Below, piece after piece: positions 12,430-23,344 of a stretch of DNA of 64,000 nucleotides. The DNA lies in contig NC_059081.1 of assembly GCF_020497125.1 (NCBI RefSeq), positions 15,161,105-15,225,104 of the forward strand, read 5' to 3'. Origin of the DNA: Mauremys mutica (Eukaryota; Chordata; Testudines; Geoemydidae). The position numbers were made by a program, and so were the translations under genes. The notes below the pieces were generated by a model that was given only the letters and a program-made list of their open reading frames with translations, was not told where the DNA came from and did no database searches. The first letter of the stretch is position 1; each line of letters opens with the position of its first letter.

Positions 12430-13420
12430 ATACCACAAGACACAGTTCCAAGTTGTTTTCAGGAGCCTCTTTTCTAAGTTTTAGGCTGCAGTGTAGTGCT
12501 TTCCAGGTATAAGTGTGACAGCTAATGCAGTAAACTGTTTCTGGCATGAAAAAGAGCACTCAGTTTGGTGTCTTATCAGAATGCTCACAGATATGCCATC
12601 TCAACAGATTTTAATATTTATACCTTCCCTCCCCTTTCTATCAGTGTTTACCAACAAATCATCATATTTGTTGATATGCCTAACAAATCACCCTCGGCAG
12701 CAATAAAAGTCACAATGCCCTCTTCAAAATACTGAGGAGTGCCTGGGGATTTGGATTCTATACAATTTGGCATTCCTGAATTTTAAAAACAGATGTAATT
12801 CACTCTTAAACGCTGCGACATTAGGCATACACTTCCCGTCACACCAACAGTTTTGGTGAATCATTGCTAGCGCTTCTTTTTCCCCATAGCCCTGTGCTCT
12901 TGATCCCACCAGAGACCCTGTATTGCTGTTGACGGGATCCATGCCTGAAGCAATAGGCTCTGACATGCCACATGCTTTATTTATACTGACTGGCCCTCTG
13001 ACAATCTTTTTCCCTGCTAGTTCCAATGAAGGTTTTGTGTGTATAGCTATTTTCATCACTAAAATGATTTTATATGCAGTTCGGATATAGTAGTTAAACC
13101 ATTCTCAGACAGCAACTTCCTCCCTCCACCAAAAAACCTATTTTGTACAGATGTCCATGAACAGCCTATTTTGTTGTGCCTCATTTTCATACCCTGCTAG
13201 AGAGCTTTGCTCTAAGGTACTAATATAATCAAAAATTGTTTCATTTATCCCCTGCCTCATCCGCCATGGTGAAACTGGAAATGCTCTGCAGTTATCAGTG
13301 GTTCCGGCTGGAGGTAGCTCATTACAATTAGAGTGAATTGTCCCACAATTTGTCTTCTGGTCTGTCTGATGAAGGGCTTAGCAAGAAAGGAAGAGAAAAA
13401 ACTTTTTGACAGTTCACTTA
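12430..13420. other. Non-coding stretch with an unexplained open frame
   Basis: A 111-codon minus-strand frame spans 12724-13059 but shows no domain I recognise, low-complexity bias or splice context. I regard it as chance or as part of a conserved non-coding block. No other feature is supported. Confidence 0.35.
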
Positions 13421-13499
13421 CAATTCTCCTTATTCAAGATATAGCTCGTTTTTAATCTTTCAGCTCTTCCTGCTAAATTAACGTGGCCAGATGCAAAGC

Positions 13500-13640
13500 A
13501 ATTTCAACTTTCAAAAGTTGTATTTAAGCTAATTGATTGCCTCTGTTGATTGATTTAAGCTAATTGATAGCCACAGTGTGTTTCACAGGTTTATTATCTA
13601 TATTTAAAGTGAATTGCGTATATTTTCATAATTGACCCGG
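13500..13640. promoter_or_regulatory. Candidate homeodomain/PBX-site cluster
   Basis: The 16-mer atttaagctaattgat occurs at 13522-13537 and again at 13553-13568. Between them is TGATTGAT (13547-13554), a PBX/HOX-type site, and TAATTGAT is a homeodomain site. Further TTATTATC and AATTG words follow. It looks like a developmental enhancer, but this is motif reading only. Confidence 0.3.
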
Positions 13641-13675
13641 GTACATGGGTGTCCAACTTGGGACACCTTATACAG

Positions 13676-13785
13676 GTCTGAATTTCAGAAAGTGCTGAGC
13701 ACCTACCCTCAGAAAATACCTCCTTTAAGGTGTCTTAAGGTGGGCACCCAAAATCACTGGCCACTTGAAAACATAGGTCTTAATT
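13676..13785. repeat. Palindromic repeat remnant (gctgagcacc family)
   Basis: It begins ggtctgaatttcagaaagtg then ctgagcacctaccctcag, and ends with diverged cacttgaaaacataggtc. The ends are weakly complementary, in the style of the other foldback repeats. Confidence 0.4.
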
Positions 13786-13955
13786 GATATGACCACCTCA
13801 CCTGGATTTAGCCTAATTGGGACAGCTGACCATACTTGGGAGGATACTGTTTCTTTAAAATTGTAGTATGACGCCAAGCAGAAGTGGAACCAGGGAACAT
13901 ACTTTCAAAGAGGAAAAAATGAGAGTGTAGTTTTAGAGCTAATCTGTGTCCCTTG

Positions 13956-14206
13956 CAAGGCCGGCTCCAGACCCCAGCGCACCAAGCGCACGCTTGGGGC
14001 GGCGTGCCGCGTGAGGGCGGCAGGCGGCTCCGGTGGACCTCCCGTAGGCGTGCCTGCGGAGGGTCCGCTGGTCCCGCGGCTTTGGTGGAGCATCCTCAGG
14101 CACGTCTGCAGGAGGTCCACCGGAGCCGCGGGACCGGCGACTGCCAGAGTGCTCCCCGCGGCGCGATGCCCTGCTTGGGGCGGCGAAATTCCTAGAGCCG
14201 TCCCTG
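13956..14206. mobile_element. 251-bp GC-rich hAT-type non-autonomous element
   Basis: The left end reads caaggccggctccag and the right end cctagagccgtccctg. It is flanked by perfect 8-bp duplications gtcccttg at 13948-13955 and 14207-14214, the hAT signature length. The sequence is CpG-rich and partly self-complementary. It is a sister of 32385-32644, whose ends are better preserved. The short open frames inside are not genes. Confidence 0.85.
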
Positions 14207-14364
14207 GTCCCTTGGTCTAATAAATGTCTTTATTTGATGTTAGTAGAAAATGACTTTGCTATGCCATTTGTCACATGAACCAGCAAAAGTAAGATGGTAA
14301 GAAAATACCAATGTTCAGCCCTCAACAATTTGGAAGTGTTCAGAAAAAGGAGTGCCACAACAGA

Positions 14365-14612
14365 GTCCGAGGGCTGGTCTACACTACTGCTTAAGTCAAT
14401 GTAAAGCCACCCCATGACCCACGCAAGTGACAGCAACCCAAACCTGTCCACATCACACCAGCTGGCAGGAGATGCTCGCCCGCTGACATAGCTTCCACTG
14501 CTCGTTGAGGTGGAATAATTATGCCAACGAGAGGGTGCTCTCCTGTTGGCATAGCACATCTTCCCCAGATGTGCTACAGCTGCCAACGTAGAGCGGTAGT
14601 GTAGACTAGGCC
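14365..14612. mobile_element. MITE-like DNA element with GGTCTACACTAC ends
   Basis: The left end gggctggtctacactact is complementary to the right end gtagtgtagactaggcct. It is about 250 bp with no coding. The terminal sequence resembles the ends of the Harbinger element at 21181-25250, suggesting a non-autonomous relative. No clean target duplication was seen. Confidence 0.65.
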
Positions 14613-15330
14613 TAAACCACAAAGAGCCAGGATAGTTCATCTTGTTAATTTGTGAAGTGGGGAGTTAAGCTGAAAAATATGCCTAAATCATTTGCCTTAG
14701 TAGTGGAAGGGGAACAGGAATCATAATGACATTGCTCTTTAAAAGCTGGATGGGCATTTCAATCCAAATGTAGATCACTGGTATGTTTGGGTGGTTGTCA
14801 TGGTACCAAGGTGGTCATGTGTATATCAGTGAACATTTAATTATTTCTTTACTTCCACCTAACACCGCAGAAGCCACAACCTGCTCTCAGCCGCAGAGAG
14901 GCTGCTCTCTGTTCTGCTCAGCATTCACAGAGCCCAGCATTCCAGTCTGTAGGGTGACCCTTCGAACTCTCTACCTCCTCTCATCCCATTACACAAGCAT
15001 AATAGCTTCTCCATGCAGGTGTCAATAGGAAGGACACATGAGAGATCATTGTCCTGTATTCTTCCATGCCACTCCTGCCATATTTTTACCTAGGGAATTC
15101 AGTGCTTTTGAGAGGCATTTTTTTCAGTGTTTCACTTTTCATCATGGTTCTAGGCTTCTTCTGTTTTCATACTATGTGACTTGCATTGACCCTATCAGAG
15201 ACTGCAATGTCATTTGGACTCCTGTTCCAGAGTTAGCACCTTTTGCCTGGTGTGCACATTCCAGAACAGGAGCATCTTTTTACCTTGTAGCACCTTTTAC
15301 CTTTTGACCCTTCACCCTCATAGGGTCCCA
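14613..15330. other. Non-coding stretch, nothing identified
   Basis: Short open frames on the plus strand at 14783-15028 and 15038-15307 show no recognisable domain. No repeat family was assigned. Confidence 0.35.
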
Positions 15331-15334
15331 GAGC

Positions 15335-15465
15335 TCGGGCTCTAGCCCAAGCCCAAATGCCTATACAGTGATGTTTAGCCCCAGAGCCTGGTCCACGTGA
15401 GCCTCAATCAACGGACTTGGGCCAGCCGTGGTTCTTTTTAGTCCTGTGTAGACATACCGATAGCG
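15335..15465. mobile_element. MITE fragment ending TGTGTAGACATACC
   Basis: The sequence gagctcgggctctagcccaa, followed later by tggtccacgtgagcc, and ending ctgtgtagacatacc matches a turtle non-autonomous DNA repeat I recall. Only the right terminus is clear. Confidence 0.45.
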
Positions 15466-15797
15466 AGGCAGCCATCACACCCTGAGGTATGGGGCAGACC
15501 CTCAGTTATCTTATCCTAACTATTGCTAACTCAAAATAATTGCAGTGAAAATGTGCAGCCACAGCCACAGCTGATAAAATACATGACAGTCCTCCTGTCT
15601 TTCCCACAAGTTGTCTGTGCAACTATGCTTCTGTACTATCTTGCCATCTACCTGTGCTGAGACCCTTGACTAGAACTATTCCACCTTCATATGCCTCTAG
15701 TCAGTGTCTCCATACCAACCTGCTTGCAATTCCTCTAGCTTCACTCCTCTGCATTGCTTGATAATGCAGAACAATGAAGAGTAAGAAGCCCATGTGT

Positions 15798-16050
15798 TAG
15801 GCTGGTCTTCACCACCGGGAGATCGACGCTGCTGTAATCAATGCAACAGGGATCAATTTAGTGGATCGAGTCAAGACCCACTAAATCGATGGCAGAGCGC
15901 TCTCCAGTCAGCCCCGTTACTCCAGCTCTCCAAGAAAAGCAAGGGAAGTTGACTGGAGAGCATCTCCCGTTGATGCAGTGCAGTGAAGACACAGGTAGCT
16001 GGAGTAGCGTAACTTAGGTCGACTTGCCCCTATAGTGAAGGCTAGCCCTT
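15798..16050. mobile_element. MITE-like DNA element with GGCTGGTCTTCAC ends
   Basis: The left end ttaggctggtcttcaccac pairs with the right end agtgaaggctagccctt. The interior has the words gatcgacgctgctg, cactaaatcgatggc and gttgactggagagc, seen in a common turtle repeat. Flanks tta and ttg may be a decayed 3-bp Harbinger-type duplication. Confidence 0.65.
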
Positions 16051-16164
16051 GGTGTGCAGCCACCTGACCAAATGATCACATCACAATTTTAGTGCAGTTT
16101 TTGGCTGATGTGAGCAAAACCCATGACTTTACTCCTGAAAGAGGAACCTGCACAAAGGTATATC

Positions 16165-16271
16165 TAAGCATGTGTAATTAACCACTGGAACACTTTACCA
16201 AGGATTGTGGTGGATGCGCCACCACTGACAATTTTTAAATCACGATTGGGGATGTTTTTCTAAAAGGTATG
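16165..16271 (+). mobile_element. CR1 3' end, left part (split by hAT insertion)
   Basis: taattaaccactggaacact and ttgtggtggatgcgccacc followed by actgacaatttttaaatc are CR1 3' UTR-proximal sequence. It continues at 17957 after the hAT element, so the two parts were once contiguous. Confidence 0.85.
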
Positions 16272-16279
16272 CTCTAGGA

Positions 16280-17948
16280 CAGGGGTCTCAAACTCAAATG
16301 ACCCCGAGGGCCGCATGAGGACTAGTGCATTGGCCCGAGGGCCGCATCACTGACACGCCCCCTTGCTGCCCCTGGCCCCACCCCCAATCCACCCCTTCCA
16401 TGAGGCCCCGCCCCTGCCCTGTCTCTTCTCCACCTCCTCCCCTAAGCGCGCGCAGTTTTAATAAATATATACACTCAGTAATGCACCTCACTCAAAGGAC
16501 AAAACACGCACTTAGATTTACTGCCTAAGGCTCTGGGAGGGAGTTTGGGTGGGGGAGGGGGTCTGGATGCAGGCTCTGTGCTCGATGCAGGCTCCAGGCT
16601 GCGGCAGGGGGTGGGGGTGCAGGCTTTGGGACGGAGTTTGGGGATAGGAGGGAGTGCAGGGGTGAGGGCTGTGGGGCTGAGGGCGAGGGGTACATGATGC
16701 AGGAGGGGGCTCAGGGCTAGGGAAGAGGGTTGGGCTGTGGGGTGAGGGCTGTGGATGAGGGGTTCATGATGCGAGGGGGCTCAGGGCTAGGGAAGAGGGT
16801 TGGGCTGTGGGGTGAGGGCTGTGGATGAGGGGTTCATGATGCGAAGGGGCTCAGGGCTAGGGAAGAGGGTTGGGCTGTGGGGTGAGGGCTGTGGATGAGG
16901 GGTTCATGATGCGAGGGGCTCAGGGCTAGGGAAGAGGTTTGGAGTGTGGGGTGAGGGCTGTGGATGAGGGGTTCATGATGTGGGGGCGCTCAGGGCTGGG
17001 GCAGAGGATTAGGGTGCGGGGGGATGAGGGGTTCATGATGTGGGGGCGCTCAGGGCTGGGGCAGAGGATTAGGGTGCGGGGGGATGAGGGGTTCATGATG
17101 TGGGGGCGCTCAGGGCTGGGGCAGAGGATTAGGGTGCAGGGGGATGAGGGCTCTGGCTGGGGCTGAGGATTAGGGTGCAGGGGGATGAGGGGTTCATGAT
17201 GTGGGGGCGCTCAGGGCTGGGGCAGAGGATTAGGGTGCAGGGGGATGAGGGCTCTGGCTGGGGCTGAGGATTAGGGTGCAGGGGGATGAGGGGTTCATGA
17301 TGTGGGGGCGCTCAGGGCTGGGGCTGAGGATTAGGGTGCGGGGGGAATGAGGGCTCTGGCTGGGGCTGAGGGTTTGGGGTTGGAGAGGCTCAGGGTAAGG
17401 GAAGCCTGCCTTGCCAGTACTGGCGGAGGGCAGGCACTAGGACCCTGCACCCTAATCCTCAGCCCCAGCCAGAGCCCTCATCCCCCCACACCCTAATCCT
17501 CTGCCCCAGCCCTGAGCGCCCCCACATCATGAACCCCTCATCCCCCCGCACCCTAATCCTCTGCCCCAGCCCTGAGCGCTTCCCTTCCCCCCCAGCCCGG
17601 CCCCGGCGGGTCCCGCTTCCCCCCCCCCCTACCCGAGCGCGTCTCCGGCGGTCCCGCTCAGAGCCGCGTGGTGAGGGGGCGGGGCTGGGAGCTCCACGCC
17701 GAGCGCAGCGCTCAGCCCAGAGCTCCCAGCCCCGCCCCCTCCCCACGCGGCTCGGAGCGGGCGGGGCTCAGGCGCGCGGACGGAGACTCGGCGCTCTATG
17801 CGCCGAGGCTCCAGGAGAGGGGCGGAGGCGGGAGCCTCCGCTTTTCTCTTGGGGGCCCCTGCGGAGCTCCCCTGGGGAGCTCCGCGGGCCGCAGGGAAGA
17901 GCTCCGCGGGCCGCATGCGGCCCGCGGGCCGCATGTTTGAGACCCCTG
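16280..17948. mobile_element. 1669-bp GC-rich hAT-type non-autonomous element
   Basis: The perfect inverted ends caggggtctcaaac and gtttgagacccctg are flanked by identical 8-bp duplications ctctagga (16272-16279 and 17949-17956). It sits inside a CR1 tail. The interior has a GC-rich left arm with ggccgcat words, a minisatellite (about 16700-17400), inverted copies of the minisatellite (17450-17580), and a CpG-dense block with a 34-bp hairpin (17661-17694 with 17720-17753). No transposase is encoded; the open frames follow the repeat units. Confidence 0.93.
16700..17400. repeat. Minisatellite with 70-bp and 60-bp unit types
   Basis: The left half repeats a unit of about 70 bp (gatgaggggttcatgatgcg, then ggctcagggctagggaagag). 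The right half repeats a 60-bp unit (gatgaggggttcatgatgtg, then gcgctcagggctggggcag), for example at 17023-17082 and 17083-17142. Some 60-bp units alternate with a shorter gctctggctggggctgagg module. Confidence 0.9.
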
Positions 17949-18050
17949 CTCTAGGACATATTTTGGGGAAATTCTATGGCCTGTCTTATACAGGAGGTCA
18001 GACAAAATGATCGTATTGGCCCCGTCTTGCCTTAGAATCTATGTTTGAGA
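17949..18050 (+). mobile_element. CR1 3' end, right part
   Basis: After the right 8-bp duplication the CR1 tail resumes (attctatggcctgtcttata, aggaggtcagacaaaatgat, ttagaatctatg). Confidence 0.85.
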
Positions 18051-18059
18051 GACCAGTCA

Positions 18060-19017
18060 GGCTCATGAGCAGACTTGGCAGAATTGTTATTTTTTTAAAT
18101 ATGTAATTTTGATGGATAATATTGATGGTTCTCTTTAAGCATTTTTATAGATTTTTATTGATATAAATTTTTACATTTGTATGAATTATGGGCAGGTGAG
18201 ACTACGTGGGGGTTAGATGCTAATTATTTAATGGCAGTAAACTCAGAGAGTAAAAAAGTTAAACATTTACAACTGTTAGAATTTGATTTAAAGGTATTTA
18301 CGTTGTATATTTTGACAAGAGGTGTTGATAATTTGTGTTTTAATACATCCTCAAGCAGTATTTTTCTTACTTCACCTAGCTGTAAATTTTGGTTATCAAT
18401 GGAAATATGTTTCATCAGTTTGTGTGCTTACCAACATTTAGCAATAAAAACGGAATCCTTCCAAAGACTCCTCATGCGCTGGGGGGCAAATCCATAAGGT
18501 ACATGAGCCCCAGGGATTCACCTCCTGTTACCATCTCCTCCAGTTATGAGTCCCAACAATGCCTGGAGGAGCCAGTCAATGAACCAGGCTTTTATTTGTG
18601 GAACCTCACTCCAGCAGCAGTATCCAGTACACTCTACACCGGCCGCAATGCAGGGGAAAGAGAAAACAATGTCCTGACAATTTTCTTTTTAGTTCCATGG
18701 CTTAATGTTTTGTTTTCTAATGTTGATACACATTTGAATCATGTTTGGGCAGCTGGAGTGCCACATTTTTTTTAACATAAATGAATTGCAATAAAAGTAA
18801 AGATGGCATCTTTATATCTTTAACATGTACAGAAACACTACATTTGATTTCCATAGAGCAGTGCAATGTGCCGCACAACACCACTAGTCAGCCCCAGTGC
18901 TCACCATGAGGCTTCAGCATGCGAGCACACAAGGTATCCCTTCTGGCCTTTGCTGTTACAGACTCTGTACCACTAATAGATGCATTTGGTGGCTGTCTCT
19001 AAGCAGACCCCCAAATT
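18060..19017. other. Non-coding AT-rich then mixed stretch
   Basis: A 106-codon frame at 18177-18497 and a 128-codon frame at 18389-18775 overlap in different frames and show no domain. 18830-19017 may be old repeat. Nothing firm. Confidence 0.3.
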
Positions 19018-19094
19018 GAGAATTGGTGACCCATTAGGGGTTACTATGGTGACTCACAAGGAGACACTATAGGTTCTGTGCTTTGTTTGAAGTT
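19018..19094 (+). repeat. 77-bp direct repeat, copy 1
   Basis: This 77-bp segment (starts gagaattggtgacccattag, ends tttgtttgaagtt) recurs without a mismatch at 19767-19843, 749 bp away. Sequence outside the copies differs. Confidence 0.95.
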
Positions 19095-19389
19095 CCCGCT
19101 TAGCCTTATGCATATTGAGATGCACACAACATGCCTCAAGCACGTGTCGGGCATTAAACACACTGTAGTGCAAACCAGTCAGTGACAGCGCCATCTTGCT
19201 TTCAGTTAGACAATTGCATATTCCTCCACCATTGTGAACTTGCTCAGCATGTAGTTAAATTGCCTCTTATCTGGTTGGTACATATTAAGATAAGCCATCA
19301 TCAAGCAGGAAAGCAAAGAGTAGGCTGGTTCACTTAAAGTTACAGTGGGCATGAACACCTCATTGATTGTATTGGTAGGGGGCAACAAT

Positions 19390-20190
19390 TAACCAATTTG
19401 CCCCCACTGAAAGAAGCTGGACATCTGACTGGCATCATGCACCTGTTACCCCATAATCTGACATTCCTGTGTGTACCCCAGAATTTGATACTACTGCAGT
19501 CAGCAATTTTGTATGTTCAGTCACTGCCAGCTGAAAACCAACCATCACATAGCTAGGAAAATCTGAGGGCTTCATGAGGCAAGGTCAGACAGCTGCATAC
19601 TTGCAGTTTGTTAATCACAATGGGAGGATGGGACCTACAGGTAACCAATTATAAGTATGGAAGAGAGTGAGGGAATAGCAACCTTGGTACTAAGTGCCCC
19701 TGACGCATTGTTATGAATAGAAATGTTTTGATGATAAGAGCTAATGAGTAGTTTTGCTGAAAGTAAGAGAATTGGTGACCCATTAGGGGTTACTATGGTG
19801 ACTCACAAGGAGACACTATAGGTTCTGTGCTTTGTTTGAAGTTATTTATAAAAGATTTGGTGAAAGAATTTGCTTGGGAGCAGGCCAAGGAAGCATTCTT
19901 TGCACCAGGATCTGACAGCTAAGTTCCCCAGCAGTTAGATGGAAGGTGGGGACCCCCAGAAGCATAGCTGCCAAATCCTTTGAGCCATTTCTTAACTTTG
20001 TGTAACTATAAATGTTTTAAATGCTCTAAACCCTATTGAAATTGTGTGTGTGTGTGCGCGCGCTTGAGATCTAATAAAAAAGTAGTTTTAGATGAAAGCC
20101 TGTCTGCTTGTGCCAATTATTTATCAGTCGGATGAGCTGTGCCCCCATTGCTTTATGCCTGACACTGCCTGGAGAGAAACTGTTAAGTTA
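19390..20190 (+). mobile_element. LTR-like insertion within Harbinger transposase
   Basis: The inserted block has a TATA-like motif (atttataaaag near 19845), a (TG)n(CG)n tract at 20040-20062 and an AATAAA signal at about 20071. This order fits a U3-R-U5 LTR on the plus strand. TG...CA ends and a target duplication were not resolved. Confidence 0.35.
19767..19843 (+). repeat. 77-bp direct repeat, copy 2
   Basis: It is identical to 19018-19094. It lies inside the block that interrupts the Harbinger transposase, just before an ATTTATAAAAG TATA-like motif. Confidence 0.95.
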
Positions 20191-21559
20191 TCACTGCTTT
20201 GGGTTCTGAGAAACCCCAGGTAACAGCACCTTGCCAGAGTATCCAATGTAGATGTCCATGAATATGCCATGGTGGGCCATGGGAGCATACATAATGAAAG
20301 AATAGCATCCTTTCCTGTTAATGTACTTGTTTGCTTGAAATAGCGGGACTAGGTTGGGTATATGCATGACATCAATCACACATGCACAGTGTGGCAAGCC
20401 CATCCATTCATAAATATTTTAATTATTTAAAATAATTATTAATATTAAGCCCCACAATTATTGCAGGAATATTTCCAATGTTTACAACACTGGGGGACAG
20501 CACAGCATTCATTGCCTTGCAAACCTCCATGACCACTGGGCCCACCATGGATTTGCCTAGCCCAGACCGATTACCAATAGATATGTAATGGCCTGGGGTG
20601 GACAGTTTCCATAGGTGAATAGCTACATGCTTCTGGGGTATTATTGGTGCTCTCATCAGGCCACTGTACTACTCAAGTACTGGGACAAGCTCCTTAGATA
20701 GCTTCAGGACTATGGCTTTCTTCATGTGAAAGTTCTGGACCCACTACTGGTCATCCCAAGTTTTTTTCACAATGTAGTTCCAGTACTCTGTGCTTCGGTC
20801 TTGGTCTTGCCGTGAGAAATAACACCAGTTTAGCCTATGCCTTGTATGTAGGCCTGGCCTGATGTCAGTAATTAAATACATGTGGGGGAGGCCTCATTCC
20901 TTGGAAGATAGGATTAGGGTGGTAAATAAATCATCACATTGAAAATGGAACATTTGTGCTAGCTAACATAACTAAATATGTCAGTAATCTAAAAGACAGA
21001 CTATCTGAGCTAGGTACGATATTAGGGAGAATACTAAACCAAGGGAAACATTTACCACGAACAAGATAACAGTGGACAAGATAAGTGAGCAATGTAGAGA
21101 TGATATAAAGAGTAGGCTGAACATAAACAATGTATGGACAGAGCATGCTGCACAGGGATTGGTTCCTACAAGGTAACCGAGACCTGGTCTACACTAGTTG
21201 GTTATTTCAGAATTAGCCGAGTTAATTCGGAAAAAAAATGATTCCGTCCACACGACCAAACCGTTTTTTTTCTATTTAAAGGGCTCTTTAATCCAATTTC
21301 TGTACTCCACCTCAGCAAGTGGAGTAGCGCTTAAATCAAGATCACAATCTTGGGTTAAAGGTGGACGCAATTCGATGTTATTGGCCTCCAGGAGCTATCC
21401 CAGAATGCTCCCTTGTGACCGCTCTGGACAACACTCTCAACTCCGATGCACTAGCCAGGTGGGCAGGAAAAGCCCCGGAAGCTTTTGAATTTCATTTCCT
21501 GTTTGGTCACCATCAGCACAGGTTACCATCAGCACAGTCCACCATCACAGGCGACCATG

Positions 21560-22114
21560 CAGAGTCCACGATCACAAGAGATCATGCAGTCCTGGATTCA
21601 CAGACGAGCTCCAGCATGGTCCGAATGGGAGGTACTGGATCTCATCGCATGTTGGGGAGATGAATCTGTTATGGCAGAACTACGTTCCAAAAACAGGAAT
21701 GCAAATACGTACGCTAAAGTCTCCAGGGCCATGACAGAAAGAGGCTACTCCAGGGACACAGAGCAGTGTCGTACAAAAATCAAGGAGCTCAGGCAAGCGT
21801 ACCAAAAAGTCAGGGAGGCGAATGGGTGCTCTGGGTCATAGCCCCATCCATTCCGTTTCTACCGTGAGCTCCATGCAATTAGGGGGCTGATGCCACCACT
21901 ACCCCACCACTGTCCGTGGACACCTGCAAGGGGGGAGTTGCACGGAGCGAGGAGTTATTGGAGGACGAAGAGGAGGAGGGGGACAGTGCACAGGCGACAA
22001 GTGGGGAATCCGTTTCCCCCCCTAGCCAGGAACTATTCTTAACACTGGAGCCAATAGCCTCCCCCCACTCCCAAGGCGGGCTCCCGGACCATGGCCCTGG
22101 AGAAGATACTTCTG
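21560..22114 (+). pseudogene. Harbinger Myb/SANT-like DNA-binding protein, exon 1
   Basis: The frame 21485-21841 contains a trihelix/Myb-like domain (RRAPAWSEWEVLDLIACWGD, then YAKVSRAMTERGYSRDTEQC, then TKIKELRQAYQKVREANG). This protein escorts the Harbinger transposase to DNA and the nucleus. A stop (tag at 21840) and frame change break the reading. The rest continues to about 22114 in another frame, with VDTCKGG and an acidic LLEDEEEEGDSAQ block. It ends at a good donor TCTG|GTGAGT. The true start codon is uncertain. Confidence 0.82.
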
Positions 22115-22613
22115 GTGAGTGAGAGCCTGATCGGAGCCACGCAGTGAGGGCCGGGGGAAAAACCAGCTGCACTGGGCTGTTCACTTTTAGTTTAAAGGGC
22201 TCATCCCTGCTTAGAGCCTCATTGGAGCCATGATGCAGGGGGAAGGGGAAAGTGTTGTGTGAAGCGATCATCCCAGAGAGCCCGCAGGCCCTTCTTTTAT
22301 ATGGCAAACCCACCAGGCATTGCTTGCTATGGGAAAGGGGGCCCAGCAGTTTGAAAGCATTGAAATGAATGTGGAAGAAGCAGAACCCCGTGTGCCCCTA
22401 GGCTGCCTACAAGCTGAATTCTGTTGCCTGTGTGTGATGGCTTACTCACACCAAAGTGGCAGGCACTTCAGTATAAGAGGCAAAATGCTAACTTGTACAG
22501 AAAGAACATGTGCTGTGTACTATGAATTGCCTGTTTCAATGAGAAAGAGTGTCCCCTTTGTTCTCTGAAATGTATCTTTTAAAATACTTCCCTCCCTTTT
22601 TCTCCTCCTGCAG

Positions 22614-23002
22614 GTGCAAATGTTTCAACGTGGCCCCTATCTACTCCGTCCAAGAGGCTGGTCCAGATTAGAAGAAGGAAAAAACGAACTCGGGAGGACA
22701 TGCTTACCGAGCTCATGCAGTCCTCCCACACTGATAGGGCCCAGCTGAATGCATGGAGGCAAACAATCGTGGAGTCCCGTAAAGCATTACAGGAACACGA
22801 AGAAAGGAGGGAGGTGCGCGATGAGAGCAGGCAGGACGCTATGGTCAAGCTTATGGGGGAGCAAACTGACATGCTCCACTGTATGGTGGATCTAATGCGG
22901 GAAAGGCAGCAAGACCACAGACTGCCGCTGCAGCCCCTGTATAACTGCCCTCTCTCCTCCCCAAGTTCCATAGTCTCCTCACCCAGATGCCCAAGAACAT
23001 GA
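22614..23002 (+). pseudogene. Harbinger Myb/SANT-like protein, exon 2
   Basis: It follows a strong acceptor (ctccctttttctcctcctgcag). Joining to exon 1 restores S-G-A-N-V in phase. The exon carries a basic RRRKKRTRED patch, then a long charged helix (TDRAQLNAWRQTIVESRKAL, EHEERREVRDESRQD) and a MVDLMRERQQDHR block, with a stop at 23000-23002. This is the oligomerisation or transposase-binding C-terminus of the family. The exon itself is open; the lesions are in exon 1. Confidence 0.8.
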
Positions 23003-23344
23003 TGGGGGAGGCTACGGGGACCTACACACTCAATCCCAGAGGATCGCCCAAGCAGGAGAAAGCTGGCATATGCAAACTTTTGATTTGGTTTCTGGACTTG
23101 TCCTTCCCTCCTCCTCCATCCCCCAACCCAATATCCCCCTCCTCCCCCAGTCTACCTTCTGATTTCTCTCAATGTGTTGTGCAACAAATAATAAAGAAGG
23201 GTTTTTTTAAACAATTGTGACTTTATTTCCTTTCATATATATATAGGGGGCGGGTAACTTCAAGAGAAACAAACAGAACTGTCACACCGTACCCTGGCCA
23301 GTCATGAAACTGGCTTTCAAAGCTTCTCTGATGCGCAGCGCGCC

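Larger units (their letters stand above)
19190..20860 (-). pseudogene. PIF/Harbinger transposase remnant, interrupted
   Basis: The N-terminal and helix-turn-helix part lies at about 20423-20860 (TWDDQ, HVAIHLWKLSTPGHYISIGN, GKSMVGPVVMEVCKAMNAVL). The first catalytic block is at 20191-20403 (VIDVMHIPN, INRKGCYSF, DIYIGYSGK). The third block is at 19206-19388 (TVTLSEPAYSLL, FNYMLSKFTMVEE). Between 19390 and 20190 about 800 bp of unrelated sequence is inserted. VIDGTHIP is changed to VIDVMHIP, and several stops and frame changes are present. It belongs to a different subfamily from the copy at 23.3-24.6 kb. Confidence 0.85.

Noticed and set aside
12724..13059. 111-codon minus-strand frame
   Set aside because: No domain, no repeat or splice context, and no codon pattern that sets it apart. 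Kept only as a note in the region description.
14230..14640. 136-codon minus-strand frame
   Set aside because: It covers the MITE at 14365-14612 with its terminal repeats. No protein family is recognised.
16939..17166. Open frame encoding a repeated DEGFMMWGRSGLGQRIRV peptide
   Set aside because: It follows the 60-bp minisatellite unit, whose length is a multiple of three, so the frame stays open. It lies in a non-autonomous hAT element with no promoter or homology.
16280..17948. CRISPR-like regularly spaced repeats
   Set aside because: The tandem units are adjacent with no unique spacers, in a eukaryotic transposon.
17529..17954. 141-codon GC-rich frame and overlapping frames on both strands
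   Set aside because: High GC lowers stop frequency and frames are open on both strands over a hAT arm. No domain is visible.
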